DNA from: an uncultured Lachnospiraceae bacterium
GTDB lineage: Bacteria > Bacillota > Clostridia > Lachnospirales > Lachnospiraceae
Assembly (NCBI GenBank): GCA_946616835.1
Contig: CAMOJK010000013.1
Span: 1 to 42,512, forward strand
Length of the DNA: 42,512 nucleotides
Reading direction: 5' to 3'
A program made the position numbers and the translations under genes. This document shows positions 1 through 8,319 of this stretch, piece after piece. Each line of letters opens with the position of its first letter. The first letter of the stretch is position 1. The notes beneath the pieces are model-generated. The model worked only from the letters and a program-made list of their open reading frames with translations, did no database searches and had not been told where the DNA came from.

Positions 1-9
1 GTGCATATG

Positions 10-87
10 CGAGTCGTCGTTCTCTTTCCACAGACTATATGTGGGAAGTTTTAGTATATCAAATTTTCCCACAGCATACAGACTCGC
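10..87. repeat. Nested inverted repeat downstream of kdgK1
   Basis: Two nested inverted repeats lie beyond the kdgK1 stop codon. The outer arms are GCGAGTC (10-16) and GACTCGC (81-87). The inner arms are TGTGGGAA (40-47) and TTCCCACA (about 66-74). On the minus-strand transcript this would fold into a long stem-loop. No clear U-tract follows, so it may be a processing or stability hairpin rather than a classical terminator. Confidence 0.45.
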
Positions 88-105
88 CTGATGTCGACGC
101 CTTTT

Positions 106-1158
106 CTATCTCTTTATATCATAATTCATATTCATGAGATTCCGTATGCTTTCCACATCGTCCGTGATATTTGCATCGCCGCGGATAGTGTGCTTTATGG
201 CGCTGCTTGCCACCGCAAAATTCACCATATCTATCGGCTCATAGCCATGCATCATCGCATAGATAAACCCGCTTGCAAATGCATCGCCGCCGCCCACACG
301 GTCAAGTATCGTGAAAGTAAAAAGCCTGCTTTCATAGGTCTTTCCGTCATACCAGAGATAAGCCTTTAAGCTGTTCTCACTTCCGCTGTGCGCATAACGC
401 ACATGTCTGGCTATACATTTAATATTGGGATATTTTTTTACAAAGGCCTGATTGACCATATCCTGCTGCTCAAGGTCAGGCTGGTAAGGAATATCATCCT
501 TTACATCACCTTTGTCGTGGTCATTTTCATCTTTCCATAAATGATACGGCTCGATGCCAAAAAGCACATCCACATAAGGAAGGCACATAGTACAGAAATC
601 CCTTGCCTCTTCCCATGTCCAAAGTCTCGATCTGAAGTTTCCGTCAAAACTTACCGTAAGCCCTTTTGCCTTGGCAGCCTTTAACGCACGAATTATAAGG
701 TCTGCACAGCTTTGGGAAAGCGCCGGTGTGATGCCGCTTAAGTGCAGCCATGTAAAGCCCTCCAACAGTTTGTCCAGATCAACCCCTGAAAAATCATATT
801 CCGTTATGGCACTGTGTTTGCGGTCATATATCACCTTGCTCGGACGGATACCATATCCCGTCTCAAGGTAATAACTGCCGAGCCTGTGTGTCGGTGTTTC
901 CTCCGGAGTACTTAATATCACGGGAGTACAATGCACATCATTGCTTCTGAGCATCCTTACCGCACTCTTTCCGAGGGAGTTGTTCGGAACTACGGAAAAA
1001 AAACTGCTGTCTACACCGAGATTGGCAAGGGCAAGGGCAATATTTGCCTCGCTCCCTCCGTAGCTTGCCTCGAATTCATGAGACATGCGTATCTTCTCGT
1101 AGTTAGGCGGTGTAAGACGCAGCATTATCTCGCCGATAGTGATAAATTTATGTTCCAT
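106..1158 (-). CDS. kdgK: 2-keto-3-deoxygluconate kinase-like PfkB sugar kinase (copy 1)
   Basis: PfkB/ribokinase-family kinase of 350 residues. It probably phosphorylates 2-keto-3-deoxygluconate (KDG) to KDPG in the cytoplasm, the last step before KDPG aldolase. The N-terminal ITIGEIMLRL strand, the glycine-rich YGGSEANIA segment (sugar-binding lid of KdgK-type enzymes) and the C-terminal DRVGGGDAFASG motif are visible; the catalytic base would be Asp292. I chose the ATG at 1158 because GGAGGG lies 7 bases before it; an upstream in-frame ATG at 1194 lacks a comparable site and would overlap the operator side. The gene has its own promoter and operator. It is a distant paralogue of the kinase at 25166-26263, so one copy may prefer another keto-deoxy sugar acid. 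The family call is firm; the exact substrate is inferred from context. Confidence 0.85.
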   Translation of the reverse strand: MEHKFITIGEIMLRLTPPNYEKIRMSHEFEASYGGSEANIALALANLGVDSSFFSVVPNNSLGKSAVRMLRSNDVHCTPVILSTPEETPTHRLGSYYLETGYGIRPSKVIYDRKHSAITEYDFSGVDLDKLLEGFTWLHLSGITPALSQSCADLIIRALKAAKAKGLTVSFDGNFRSRLWTWEEARDFCTMCLPYVDVLFGIEPYHLWKDENDHDKGDVKDDIPYQPDLEQQDMVNQAFVKKYPNIKCIARHVRYAHSGSENSLKAYLWYDGKTYESRLFTFTILDRVGGGDAFASGFIYAMMHGYEPIDMVNFAVASSAIKHTIRGDANITDDVESIRNLMNMNYDIKR

Positions 1159-1195
1159 ATGACATCCCTCCATGAAAATCCATAAAAAGCGCATA

Positions 1196-1243
1196 AATGT
1201 AAACGCTTACATTTATGTTATAAATAAACAGGGAACCTGTCAA
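1196..1243 (-). promoter_or_regulatory. kdgK1 promoter with LacI-type operator
   Basis: Reading the minus strand, TTGACA (1238-1243) is followed after 17 bases by TAACAT (1215-1220). Three bases downstream is the 14-bp near-palindrome TGTAAGCGTTTACA (1198-1211), embedded in an AATG...CATT context (1196-1213). A protein bound there would cover the transcription start, the classical LacI-family repression geometry. Five similar sites occur in the window. Confidence 0.8.
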
Positions 1244-1264
1244 CAGATTTTTGAAAATCACTTT

Positions 1265-2389
1265 TCACTGTTCATACAAGGCTGCAAACCCCGCTAATTT
1301 TTCCCTGATATTTATATGCTGCGGGCAGTTCTTTTCACATGCTCCGCACTTAACACATTCTGATGCCTTTCCATGATCCATGGAGAAACGCTCATAATAC
1401 ATATTGGACTTATTGCCGGTAACAACATGCATATTATACAGACCGAAGTACTCTGGTATGTTTATGTTTTTGGGACATACCTCAGTGCAGTACCTGCAGC
1501 TTGTGCACTGAATCGTTCCTGTACTTTCAAGTATTTCCGTAATCCGTCCTACTAACTTATATTCATCCTCCGACAGCGGCCTGAATTCCTTCATGAAAGC
1601 CGTATTATTATCAAGCTGTGCGGCATTGCTCATTCCGCTGAGCACCATCTGAACATTATCAAAGGAAGCGGCATACCTTATTGCTAAAGACGCAGGCGTT
1701 ATCTCGGGATCTCCTGCATCTTCATAAAACCTGTCAAACTCTGCCAGCGCGGCATCAGGAAGCTTTACAAGTGCCCCGCCCTTGACCGGTTCCATTACGG
1801 TGATCCTTTTGCCATGCTTTTGGGCCACTTCATAGCAGCGCCCCGACTGTATGGCGGCACTGTTCCAGTCAAGGTAATTTATCTGAAGCTGTACGAAATC
1901 CACCTCCGGATGTTCTGTCAGTATGGTATCCAAAGTATCCGCATCATCATGGAAAGAAAACCCGATATTGCGTACATAGCCTTCCTTTTTCAATTTCTCA
2001 ATAAAAGGAAAGCCTCCGAATTTTTCGGTGTTTAAATATCTGTCTCTGCCGAGATTGTGAAGCAGATAGTAATCAAAATAGTCAACACCGCAGCGCCTTA
2101 GCTGCTCGTCAAAAAATTTCTGATAATCCTCTGCAGACTTAACCTTGAGTATAGGCATTTTATCTGCCAAAAGAAATCTGTCCCTTGGAAACCGCTTTAC
2201 TACAGCTTCCCTTACTGCTGCCTCAGAGCATTCCTGGTGGTAAGGGTATGCTGTATCAAAATAGCAGAACCCCCTTCCAACAAACATATCCGCCATTTCC
2301 TTGAACTGATCCGTATCTATGGATGTGGGATCATCGGATTTTAATAATGGCAGCCTCATTGTTCCGAATCCTAATTTTTTTGCATCCAT
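1265..2389 (-). CDS. Aldo/keto reductase with C-terminal 2x[4Fe-4S] domain
   Basis: 374 residues. The N-terminal 280 or so form an aldo/keto reductase barrel. The expected catalytic elements are visible: Asp/Tyr in FDTAYPYH, Lys in LLADKMP and His in YYLLHNL. The C-terminal part is a ferredoxin-like domain with two CxxCxxCxxxCP clusters (Cys 295/298/301/305 and 345/348/351/355). This architecture is common in clostridial oxidoreductases, usually of unknown substrate. It could reduce or oxidise a sugar-derived carbonyl with electrons passing through the iron-sulfur clusters. It follows the MATE gene on the same strand after a 77-base gap that contains a hairpin. The ATG at 2389 has an AAAGGTG site upstream. 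The fold is certain; a role in uronate metabolism is only contextual. Confidence 0.85.
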   Translation of the reverse strand: MDAKKLGFGTMRLPLLKSDDPTSIDTDQFKEMADMFVGRGFCYFDTAYPYHQECSEAAVREAVVKRFPRDRFLLADKMPILKVKSAEDYQKFFDEQLRRCGVDYFDYYLLHNLGRDRYLNTEKFGGFPFIEKLKKEGYVRNIGFSFHDDADTLDTILTEHPEVDFVQLQINYLDWNSAAIQSGRCYEVAQKHGKRITVMEPVKGGALVKLPDAALAEFDRFYEDAGDPEITPASLAIRYAASFDNVQMVLSGMSNAAQLDNNTAFMKEFRPLSEDEYKLVGRITEILESTGTIQCTSCRYCTEVCPKNINIPEYFGLYNMHVVTGNKSNMYYERFSMDHGKASECVKCGACEKNCPQHINIREKLAGFAALYEQ

Positions 2390-2411
2390 AATTCACCTTT
2401 CCGCCTTACCG

Positions 2412-2451
2412 GCATCGCAAAGAAAATCTGCGCAGGCAGATTCTCTGATGC
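2412..2451 (-). repeat. Intercistronic stem-loop between MATE and aldo/keto reductase genes
   Basis: On the minus-strand RNA, arms AGAGAATCTGC and GCAGATTTTCT pair over 11 bases (one G-U) around a four-base loop, closed outside by GCATC/GATGC. It lies 22 bases upstream of the reductase start. There is no U-tract after the outer stem, so partial termination or RNA processing is possible. Confidence 0.5.
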
Positions 2452-2465
2452 GATATAGAACATTG

Positions 2466-3887
2466 TCAGATTTTTTTTACTGCAAGCCTCGGAAAGTGGA
2501 ATTTCCCCTTACCTTCAGCTTTTTCTTTATCCGTTTCCTTATCCGGATTTGCCTCTGCCATCAGTGCCTTCCACGAAGGCGAAACAATATAGTAAGCTAT
2601 CATACAGATCATACCAAAAGCAAATGATATGGGAAAACTGTACATGTAATATTTTCCGTCAATAAATGCTGCTATAAGATATGCCGCGGGGATGCGCACA
2701 GCCCAGAGCATCATCAGGTTTATCACTGTGGTATATTTTACCCTGCCTGTTCCGTTGACAATACAGGATATGCCGTTAAATACCGCATACATCCATTGGC
2801 TGAGCAGCATCACGCATACGAATCCCTGGGCAAAATCCAGCACCGGCACTTCATCCGTAAACATCCTGAGTATAGGCATACGCAGCATTATAAATATCAC
2901 TCCGAAGGAAAGGGTGATAAGTCCCGAAACCGCCGGGATCATTATCTGTCCTTCGCGAAGGCGCTTTATATTTCCTGCGCCGAAATTCTGTCCCGAAAAA
3001 GTGGTAGCCGCTGCGGATACTCCCGTTATGGCCATGTTTGCAATGCCTGTCACTCTTCCGGAAATGGAGCATCCCGCCATGATCACAGAGCCCTGTGAAT
3101 TAACCAGTCCCTGCATCGCCATATGTCCGAAGGAAAAAAGTGAATTATTAAGTCCTATGGGAAGCCCTATTCCCAGGATCTTCCTCATCTCACTCCAGAC
3201 TACCCTGCCGGGAAACCAGGGAAGCCCGAGCTCCGGATATCTCTTCCTGATATAGACTATGCTGAATATCCATGAAAGAAACATTGCAATAGCGGTAGCC
3301 AAAGCCACTCCGCCGACTCCCCAGCCAACATATGCAACAAATACTATATCAAGCACCACATTAGCTACACATGATACAAAGAGGAAATATAGTGATGCCT
3401 TGCTGTCTCCTGCTCCCCGCAGTATTCCCGCATTCATATTATAGCCGATATTTCCCACAGCTCCGCACAGCACCAGACGAGTGTAAAGCAAAGCATTATC
3501 CCATACATCTGAAGGAACCCCTAAGAGCTTAAGCAACAGCGGAGCCGCAAACCAGCCTATTACCGCAACCGGTATACCACAGTAATAAACCAGGGAAACC
3601 GCCGTCACACAGGCATCCTTTACCTTTTCCTTATGTCCTGCTCCGATATGCTGAGACACAAGTATGCTGACCCCCGTGCCTATCCCGAGAAAGATACAGA
3701 GTAATACCTCTATCGGCTGTGAACTGGTGCCGACAGACGCTATCGCTTTGTAATCGCAGTACTTTCCTATTACAAGCGTGTCCACCGTAGTATAAAGATA
3801 CTGCAGTATATTGCCTGCGATTATCGGCAGTGCAAATAACAGTATGTTCCCCATTATGGGGCCTTTTGTCATATCAATTTTTTTCAT
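2466..3887 (-). CDS. MATE family efflux transporter
   Basis: 473-residue polytopic membrane protein with about 12 hydrophobic segments arranged as two MatE halves. The start MTKGPIMGNILLFALPIIAG and the segment LYTTVDTLVIGKY are typical of the clostridial DinF/NorM-like MATE branch. These proteins export small molecules against Na+ or H+. It lies between the PL26-like lyase and the aldo/keto reductase in what looks like one minus-strand transcription unit. Its substrate could be a by-product of pectin breakdown, or the linkage may be incidental. It is the only multi-pass transporter in the window, and MATE proteins are not known as sugar importers. The charged C-terminal tail (about 30 residues, Lys/Glu-rich) is cytoplasmic. 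Confidence 0.9.
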   Translation of the reverse strand: MKKIDMTKGPIMGNILLFALPIIAGNILQYLYTTVDTLVIGKYCDYKAIASVGTSSQPIEVLLCIFLGIGTGVSILVSQHIGAGHKEKVKDACVTAVSLVYYCGIPVAVIGWFAAPLLLKLLGVPSDVWDNALLYTRLVLCGAVGNIGYNMNAGILRGAGDSKASLYFLFVSCVANVVLDIVFVAYVGWGVGGVALATAIAMFLSWIFSIVYIRKRYPELGLPWFPGRVVWSEMRKILGIGLPIGLNNSLFSFGHMAMQGLVNSQGSVIMAGCSISGRVTGIANMAITGVSAAATTFSGQNFGAGNIKRLREGQIMIPAVSGLITLSFGVIFIMLRMPILRMFTDEVPVLDFAQGFVCVMLLSQWMYAVFNGISCIVNGTGRVKYTTVINLMMLWAVRIPAAYLIAAFIDGKYYMYSFPISFAFGMICMIAYYIVSPSWKALMAEANPDKETDKEKAEGKGKFHFPRLAVKKI

Positions 3888-3939
3888 AGTTTTCTCTGTG
3901 CCGAAATACTTTTTAACTTCCCACTTGACGTTTTAATAC

Positions 3940-6339
3940 TCAGATACTTTCTCCGCACTCTGACAATGCGCGGTAATAAGTGGTAAGGGGTATCATACTC
4001 TGTGCAAATGTCTTGCTGCTCATGCTTCCAAACAGGACTGCGTTTTCCTCTCTCCTCTTTGCACCTCCTGCTAAAGGCTGCTTATCCGATATGGCATTGC
4101 GGAAAGTCTCGATACCGTAATCAAGATATTTTCTGTTCCCGCTTAAGTCATACGCTGCTGCAAGCGCCTCCAGCAAAAGGGTATTATTTCCCACACGGTT
4201 AAGACTGGGAAGTTCTTTATAATAGAATACGCCCCATTCTTCCACATAGCAGTTCTCCACCAGATCATCAACTGCCCTGAGTATCATTGCCTTCAGCTCC
4301 GGATCCGGGAATACACGGTAGTAACGCATCAGACTTCCTACGGCGATAGAAATCATAAAGCCCACACGCACCAGCGTATTGTCAGTATAGGGAGCAAGCC
4401 AGTGACCATACTGTTCTTCCCATACCCTGAAATCATTAATTATCCTGCCGCATTTTTCTAACCACTTTTCGTCACCGGTCTCAACATATAAAGCTGTCAG
4501 TGTCCTGAGTGCCCATCCGGTCTCTCTGGCATTGGCCTCTCCGGCCTTGGCATACATCGGCAGTTCCAGCAATCTGTTCACATTTTCACCGATACCGATG
4601 GCAGTTTCAAGGCCTCTCTCGTCACCGGTAAGATGATAATAATCAAGAAGGCCTTCCACCCATTCATGGGAGCATACCATTACACCGTTTTCACAGTGCC
4701 CTGCCGTATGTTCCCACTGTCCGCCCCGGTATATGGGGTCCTTGTGATAGTGGCATACATCCACATCCATCCAGTGGCTGCATGATGCGATGTTGTAATC
4801 AAGGAAACGTCGTATGCCTGTTCTCGCAAACATCAGTGCACAGGAGTGAGGATAGTCATACTCATTATTGCACCATACAAGCCTTCCGCCTCCGCGTCCC
4901 TGGGCAGTATAATTGCTGTCGTAAGAATCTCCGAAATGAAGCATTCCGTATGCACGGCCATGGGCATCCCCACGGCACACCAGATTCTGCTCTACCCGCA
5001 CATCTGTCTTTTTGGGGAAAATATCGGGCCACACTCCCGAAGCTGCATGCACTGCAGGTGAAACATACGGTCTGTCCGGCATCTGGTAAATGATGCTGCG
5101 GTCATTGATCTCACTGACAGTCATCTCTGCATCATGAAAATGCAGCAGGCATTTCTGCTCTCTGGACATACCGCTCTGCAATACGATCTTCTCCACATCT
5201 TCCGGAACAAGCATCACACGGATACCGCCTTCCCCTGCAAGTACTGCCTTGGGGTAATTCTGATGTGCCTGAAAAATGGTTGCTGCCACACCGCCTTTTG
5301 CATCGGTACAGTCTGCGAAAAATGTCCCATAAAACACCTCGGCAAAATGCTCATTAGCTTCTTTTAATAGCCACTCTGCATCTATCAATCTGCCGACTCC
5401 GGCTCCGTTTTTACCGATCAGATAATCGGTTTTGTAGTTAGATGTCGCTGCAATGGTGCGTACTTCCTCTGCCGAAAGAGACTGCACGATCTTTTCTGCC
5501 GCATCTGTGGAGGGAGCATGACATACCATTTCATTGTCTGTACCCTTTGCTGCATCTCCACAGCCTGTGGAATCGAGATTCTTTGGAATGTAAGCACAGC
5601 TCTTGACCGTGTCTTTAAGCGCTGTATCGCGCCACAGATCCAGCTCTAAACGCTTTACTTCAAATGCCTCGTCTGTCGTATTTATCAGTCTGTAGGAAAA
5701 CTCTATCCAGGATTTCCCGGCATAGGCTGTAAGCTTTATCTCAAATTCAGGACCGTCAGCTCCGTTTGCCTTAATGTGCTTTCCGTAATTTTTATATATC
5801 GCACATATGGGACCATTCTCAACCGCCTGCCAGTCTCCGAGCTTTATTCCGTAGTTTTCTCCCTGTCCGTCTTTTAAAAGAGGTCCCGCTATCTGTTCTG
5901 CATTCCATGTTCTTCCGTTTGCCGTGATATCTTCAAATACAAAGTCTGCGTTGTTCTTTATATTAAAGGAAAAAACCTTTCCGCTTTTCTCATCCGTTGT
6001 CTGTACACGGTATCCACCGTCGATATCCTCTGCCGCAACGGGTGAAAAAACATATGACTGTGCGGACTCACGGGCTTTAAGTTCACTCTCTTCAAATACG
6101 CATTCCAGCACTTTTCCTTTATTTGCAGGAAGGTCAGCAAGAAAACGGAGAAAAAGAAAACGAATGGATCCGTCAGCGTACCGCCCGGTCACTTTTGACT
6201 GAACCGGCAGACTCGTACTGCCATCAAAAAGACGCACGGTATTTTCATCGGAAAGCTTCCCCTTAGGCAGCGGGAAACCGATAAAGCTGGGCTCTGACTT
6301 TCTGTCGTACCTGTACAACTTATCGATCTTTATCTCTAT
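3940..6339 (-). CDS. PL26-like exo-rhamnogalacturonan lyase (YetA/PcRGLX family)
   Basis: About 800 residues, no signal peptide, so probably cytoplasmic. The opening residues (IDKLYRYDRKSEPSFIGFPLPKGKL, then DGSIRFLFLRF) match my memory of the N-terminal RIFT-barrel domain of the YetA/PcRGLX family. A beta-rich middle and an alpha/alpha-barrel-like C-terminal half follow (CSHWMDVDVCHYHKDPIYRGGQWEHTAGHC and later helical repeats). Family members release unsaturated galacturonosyl-rhamnose disaccharides from rhamnogalacturonan I ends; Bacillus yetA sits in its rhamnogalacturonan cluster. The ATG at 6340-6342 overlaps the TGA of kdgF (ATGA), indicating translational coupling. KdgF would process the unsaturated uronate released here. 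Family assignment is from recall and should be verified by profile search. Confidence 0.75.
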   Translation of the reverse strand: MEIKIDKLYRYDRKSEPSFIGFPLPKGKLSDENTVRLFDGSTSLPVQSKVTGRYADGSIRFLFLRFLADLPANKGKVLECVFEESELKARESAQSYVFSPVAAEDIDGGYRVQTTDEKSGKVFSFNIKNNADFVFEDITANGRTWNAEQIAGPLLKDGQGENYGIKLGDWQAVENGPICAIYKNYGKHIKANGADGPEFEIKLTAYAGKSWIEFSYRLINTTDEAFEVKRLELDLWRDTALKDTVKSCAYIPKNLDSTGCGDAAKGTDNEMVCHAPSTDAAEKIVQSLSAEEVRTIAATSNYKTDYLIGKNGAGVGRLIDAEWLLKEANEHFAEVFYGTFFADCTDAKGGVAATIFQAHQNYPKAVLAGEGGIRVMLVPEDVEKIVLQSGMSREQKCLLHFHDAEMTVSEINDRSIIYQMPDRPYVSPAVHAASGVWPDIFPKKTDVRVEQNLVCRGDAHGRAYGMLHFGDSYDSNYTAQGRGGGRLVWCNNEYDYPHSCALMFARTGIRRFLDYNIASCSHWMDVDVCHYHKDPIYRGGQWEHTAGHCENGVMVCSHEWVEGLLDYYHLTGDERGLETAIGIGENVNRLLELPMYAKAGEANARETGWALRTLTALYVETGDEKWLEKCGRIINDFRVWEEQYGHWLAPYTDNTLVRVGFMISIAVGSLMRYYRVFPDPELKAMILRAVDDLVENCYVEEWGVFYYKELPSLNRVGNNTLLLEALAAAYDLSGNRKYLDYGIETFRNAISDKQPLAGGAKRREENAVLFGSMSSKTFAQSMIPLTTYYRALSECGESI

Positions 6340-6680
6340 CATACAAAGTCCTCTCTCATGGGTGAAAAGATATCAAGGAGTACGCCTTCTTCAAGACATA
6401 CGCAGCCGTGAACGATACCGTCCTTTTTTAACAATGTGTCTCCGCTGTTTACGACCTTTGTCTCATCACCTATCGTAAACTCAAAACTTCCGGATATAAC
6501 ATAAGTTATCTGCGTGTGCGGATGGCTGTGCAGTGCACCTACAGCACCTTTTTTGAAATGATTCTCTACAACCATCACTTCATCAGTGTAGCTCTTAACA
6601 AAACGAACAACACCTTCTCCTGCCTCTTCTCCTTCAATATCCTTTGCAAAAATCCATCTCTGATTCTTTACTGCTTTCAT
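6339..6680 (-). CDS. kdgF: KdgF-like cupin, unsaturated uronate to 5-keto-4-deoxyuronate conversion
   Basis: 113-residue single cupin domain, the usual KdgF length. The metal-binding cupin motif is seen in ALHSHPHTQITYVISGSFEFTIG, with the second cupin motif around DTLLKKDGIVHGC. The C-terminus LLDIFSPMREDFV is a strong KdgF signature. KdgF speeds linearisation of 4,5-unsaturated galacturonate to 5-keto-4-deoxyuronate (DKI), the substrate of KduI/DhuI further along the window. The start has GAGGAGGT nine bases upstream. It is the first gene of the kdgF-PL26-MATE-reductase transcription unit, divergent from the AraC-type gene. The 3' end overlaps the lyase start by four bases. Confidence 0.9.
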   Translation of the reverse strand: MKAVKNQRWIFAKDIEGEEAGEGVVRFVKSYTDEVMVVENHFKKGAVGALHSHPHTQITYVISGSFEFTIGDETKVVNSGDTLLKKDGIVHGCVCLEEGVLLDIFSPMREDFV

Positions 6681-7053
6681 TTAAAACATACCTCCTCTGT
6701 TTGATGTCAGACTGCTATGAGTCCTATACCTGTATTTATACTTGGGAACTGTAGCCTAGTCCCTTATCAATTTTAGCTATTTTTATTATAGGTCATAAAA
6801 ACATGGCTTTCCTTTACTATGATGCTAATATAATGTGAAAAACTTTGATATTATGATATTATTGGAATAAATGGAGACCAAGACTATGGAGACGTATGAC
6901 TGATTTGGAATGGAGACCAATGGAGACGAATGGATGAATTGTAATGCTGAATTAGAATCCGCGCCCCCGGTTCCAGTTTGAAAAAGTAAATTCCGGTTCC
7001 GGATAACTCTTGCAAGAGTAATTTCCGGAATCATTAACTAAGGAGAACTTAAT
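6681..7053. promoter_or_regulatory. Divergent regulatory region between kdgF and araC-type gene
   Basis: 373 bases without a credible gene. On the minus strand a TATAAT (6785-6790) faces kdgF with no recognisable -35, as expected for an activator-dependent promoter. Repeats of ATGGAGAC occur at 6871-6878, 6886-6893, 6910-6917 and 6920-6927. Nearer the AraC-type gene are a perfect palindrome ACTCTTGCAAGAGT and flanking ATTCCGG/CCGGAAT arms, which would form a hairpin in its leader. AAGGAGAA precedes the start at 7054. Confidence 0.55.
6863..6934. repeat. Four ATGGAGAC direct repeats in two imperfect blocks
   Basis: Two imperfect copies of a block that starts TTGGAAT and contains two ATGGAGAC words, followed by a partial fifth word ATGGA at 6930. 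Within blocks the words are 15 and 10 bases apart; the blocks are about 39 bases apart. Placed 80-150 bases upstream of the kdgF -10 element, they are candidate AraC-family binding sites, but local duplication is also possible. Confidence 0.6.
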
Positions 7054-7881
7054 ATGCCGATACGGATGCCCAAAAATTCTCTTATTACAGTACAAAAGCG
7101 TAACCTTGCCGCTGACTATCGCATGCCGCAGATGGAAATAGCACAGTCACACTACAGCATAGGCTATCTTATCTCGGGAGACCGCCGTATCATTACACCT
7201 ACGACACAATTTGAAGCCCACGCCGGAAATGTGACTCTGATGCCGCCTCTTGTCTACCACCGCACTTTTTCCATTAGTGATAAACCCTACGTAAACTATC
7301 TCATCAAAGTATCCGACAAACTTGCCGACAGGTTTTGCAGCGAAGTCGATCCATACATCTGGAACCACATCTTTGAACAGAAGCTCCTTACTTTCAGCGA
7401 TGAAGACTCCGCAAAAATTGCACTGTATTTTGAAGATATGCTGAAAATATATAAAGAAAACAAACCCTACAGCGAGACTGTACTCTGCGGCATGCTCTAC
7501 AGACTGATACTGCTTATCAATGAATGCGATAAGGGCTCACAGATACTGCATTTTAAGAACGAGCTTTCCGATACCATACTTAATGCTACATTTTATATAG
7601 AACAGCACTATATGGAAGATATACGTCTGGCTGACGCTGCCGAAGATGCCGGCTTTTCCGAAGGGCATTTTTCCAGACTCTTTTCCGCACAGGTCGGCAC
7701 ATCCTTTTCCCGCTACCTCACCAATGTAAGGATACGCCATGCAAAAGAACTGCTCCTCAACACAAAAAAACCGGTTTCCGAGATTGCTCTGGATACCGGC
7801 TTTTCCAATTCTGATTATTTTTCTTCATGCTTCACAAAAAGCGAAGGAATAACGCCTGTTGCCTTTCGGAAAAAGGGATAA
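7054..7881 (+). CDS. AraC family transcriptional regulator
   Basis: 275 residues. An N-terminal cupin-like ligand-sensing domain (about 15-150, with the metal/sugar-binding-type segment AHAGNVTLMPPLVYHRTF) precedes a C-terminal double helix-turn-helix. The signature ISEIALDTGFSN-like segment is present as VSEIALDTGFSNSDYFSSCFTKSEGITPVAFR. The gene is divergent from kdgF, so it most likely activates the kdgF-PL26 operon in response to a rhamnogalacturonan-derived sugar. This is inference from position and from the usual role of such regulators. The start has AAGGAGAA seven bases upstream. Confidence 0.9.
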   Translation: MPIRMPKNSLITVQKRNLAADYRMPQMEIAQSHYSIGYLISGDRRIITPTTQFEAHAGNVTLMPPLVYHRTFSISDKPYVNYLIKVSDKLADRFCSEVDPYIWNHIFEQKLLTFSDEDSAKIALYFEDMLKIYKENKPYSETVLCGMLYRLILLINECDKGSQILHFKNELSDTILNATFYIEQHYMEDIRLADAAEDAGFSEGHFSRLFSAQVGTSFSRYLTNVRIRHAKELLLNTKKPVSEIALDTGFSNSDYFSSCFTKSEGITPVAFRKKG

Positions 7882-7917
7882 AACACCGTCAGACAGGACT
7901 ACACAGTGTGGGAAGTT

Positions 7918-8112
7918 TTAGACAATTTCACCATTACATTCATCAATATTGTCCGGGATATTATATTTTCCTTTTGCAATGCCAAGTGTTCGTTTTGAAG
8001 ATCTCGGTGCCGATTGACTAGGATTCATTCTTTTTATCAATTCGATTATGACTCTAACACTATCTTCCGGCAATGTATCAATTAGTGAAATTGCTTCCTG
8101 CTGAACAGTCAT
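7918..8112 (-). CDS. Small antitoxin-like protein (orphan)
   Basis: 64 residues, preceded by GGGAGGG before the ATG at 8112. The N-terminal half (TVQQEAISLIDTLPEDSVRVIIELIKRM) is an amphipathic helix of the kind seen in small Firmicute antitoxins. The C-terminal half (LGIAKGKYNIPDNIDECNGEIV) resembles the 'GKF-PDDFDE-NDEIA' tail of antitoxins normally paired with PIN-domain toxins. The usual last residues are missing and no toxin gene is adjacent, so this looks like an orphan or remnant. It is convergent with the AraC-type gene; both stop codons are close. Family assignment is from pattern memory only. Confidence 0.6.
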   Translation of the reverse strand: MTVQQEAISLIDTLPEDSVRVIIELIKRMNPSQSAPRSSKRTLGIAKGKYNIPDNIDECNGEIV

Positions 8113-8213
8113 AATGCATCCCTCCCTGTCTTGTAAACTTAAACTTTTACTAGCTGTTTATATTCTACTACAACCATAAATCCTTGTGAATACTCACCTA
8201 AGGCCACCTACGA

Positions 8214-8306
8214 TTGACATTTCTGTTATTTCTATGCTATTATTTCCTCAACTTCTCCCTCAGGCCTCTGTGGAAACACATGCACACTTGAGGGCGTTTT
8301 GTTTTT
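8214..8306 (+). ncRNA. Promoter and short terminated leader RNA upstream of the Abi_2 gene
   Basis: TTGACA (8214-8219), 18 bases, then TATTAT (8238-8243) makes a good promoter. Transcription from about 8250 would meet a stem-loop with arms CCCTCA (8257-8262) and TGAGGG (8289-8294), an inner TGTG-GAAA-CACA hairpin (8269-8280) and then CGTTTTGTTTTT (8295-8306). This is a terminator-like end just before the AGGAG of the Abi_2 gene. The result would be either a roughly 55-base RNA or read-through into the toxin-like gene. Confidence 0.6.
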
Positions 8307-8319
8307 AGGAGACAACCAC

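Noticed and set aside
2466-3887. MATE protein as the pectin-oligomer importer
   Set aside because: MATE proteins are exporters of small cations and drugs; nothing in the sequence supports sugar import.
6871-6934. ATGGAGAC repeats as plasmid iterons or an origin
   Set aside because: There is no replication gene and the region lies between two divergent catabolic genes.
6825-7034. 69-codon minus-strand frame in the kdgF-araC region
   Set aside because: It runs through the repeat array and the leader hairpin, has no ribosome binding site and its translation is low in plausibility.
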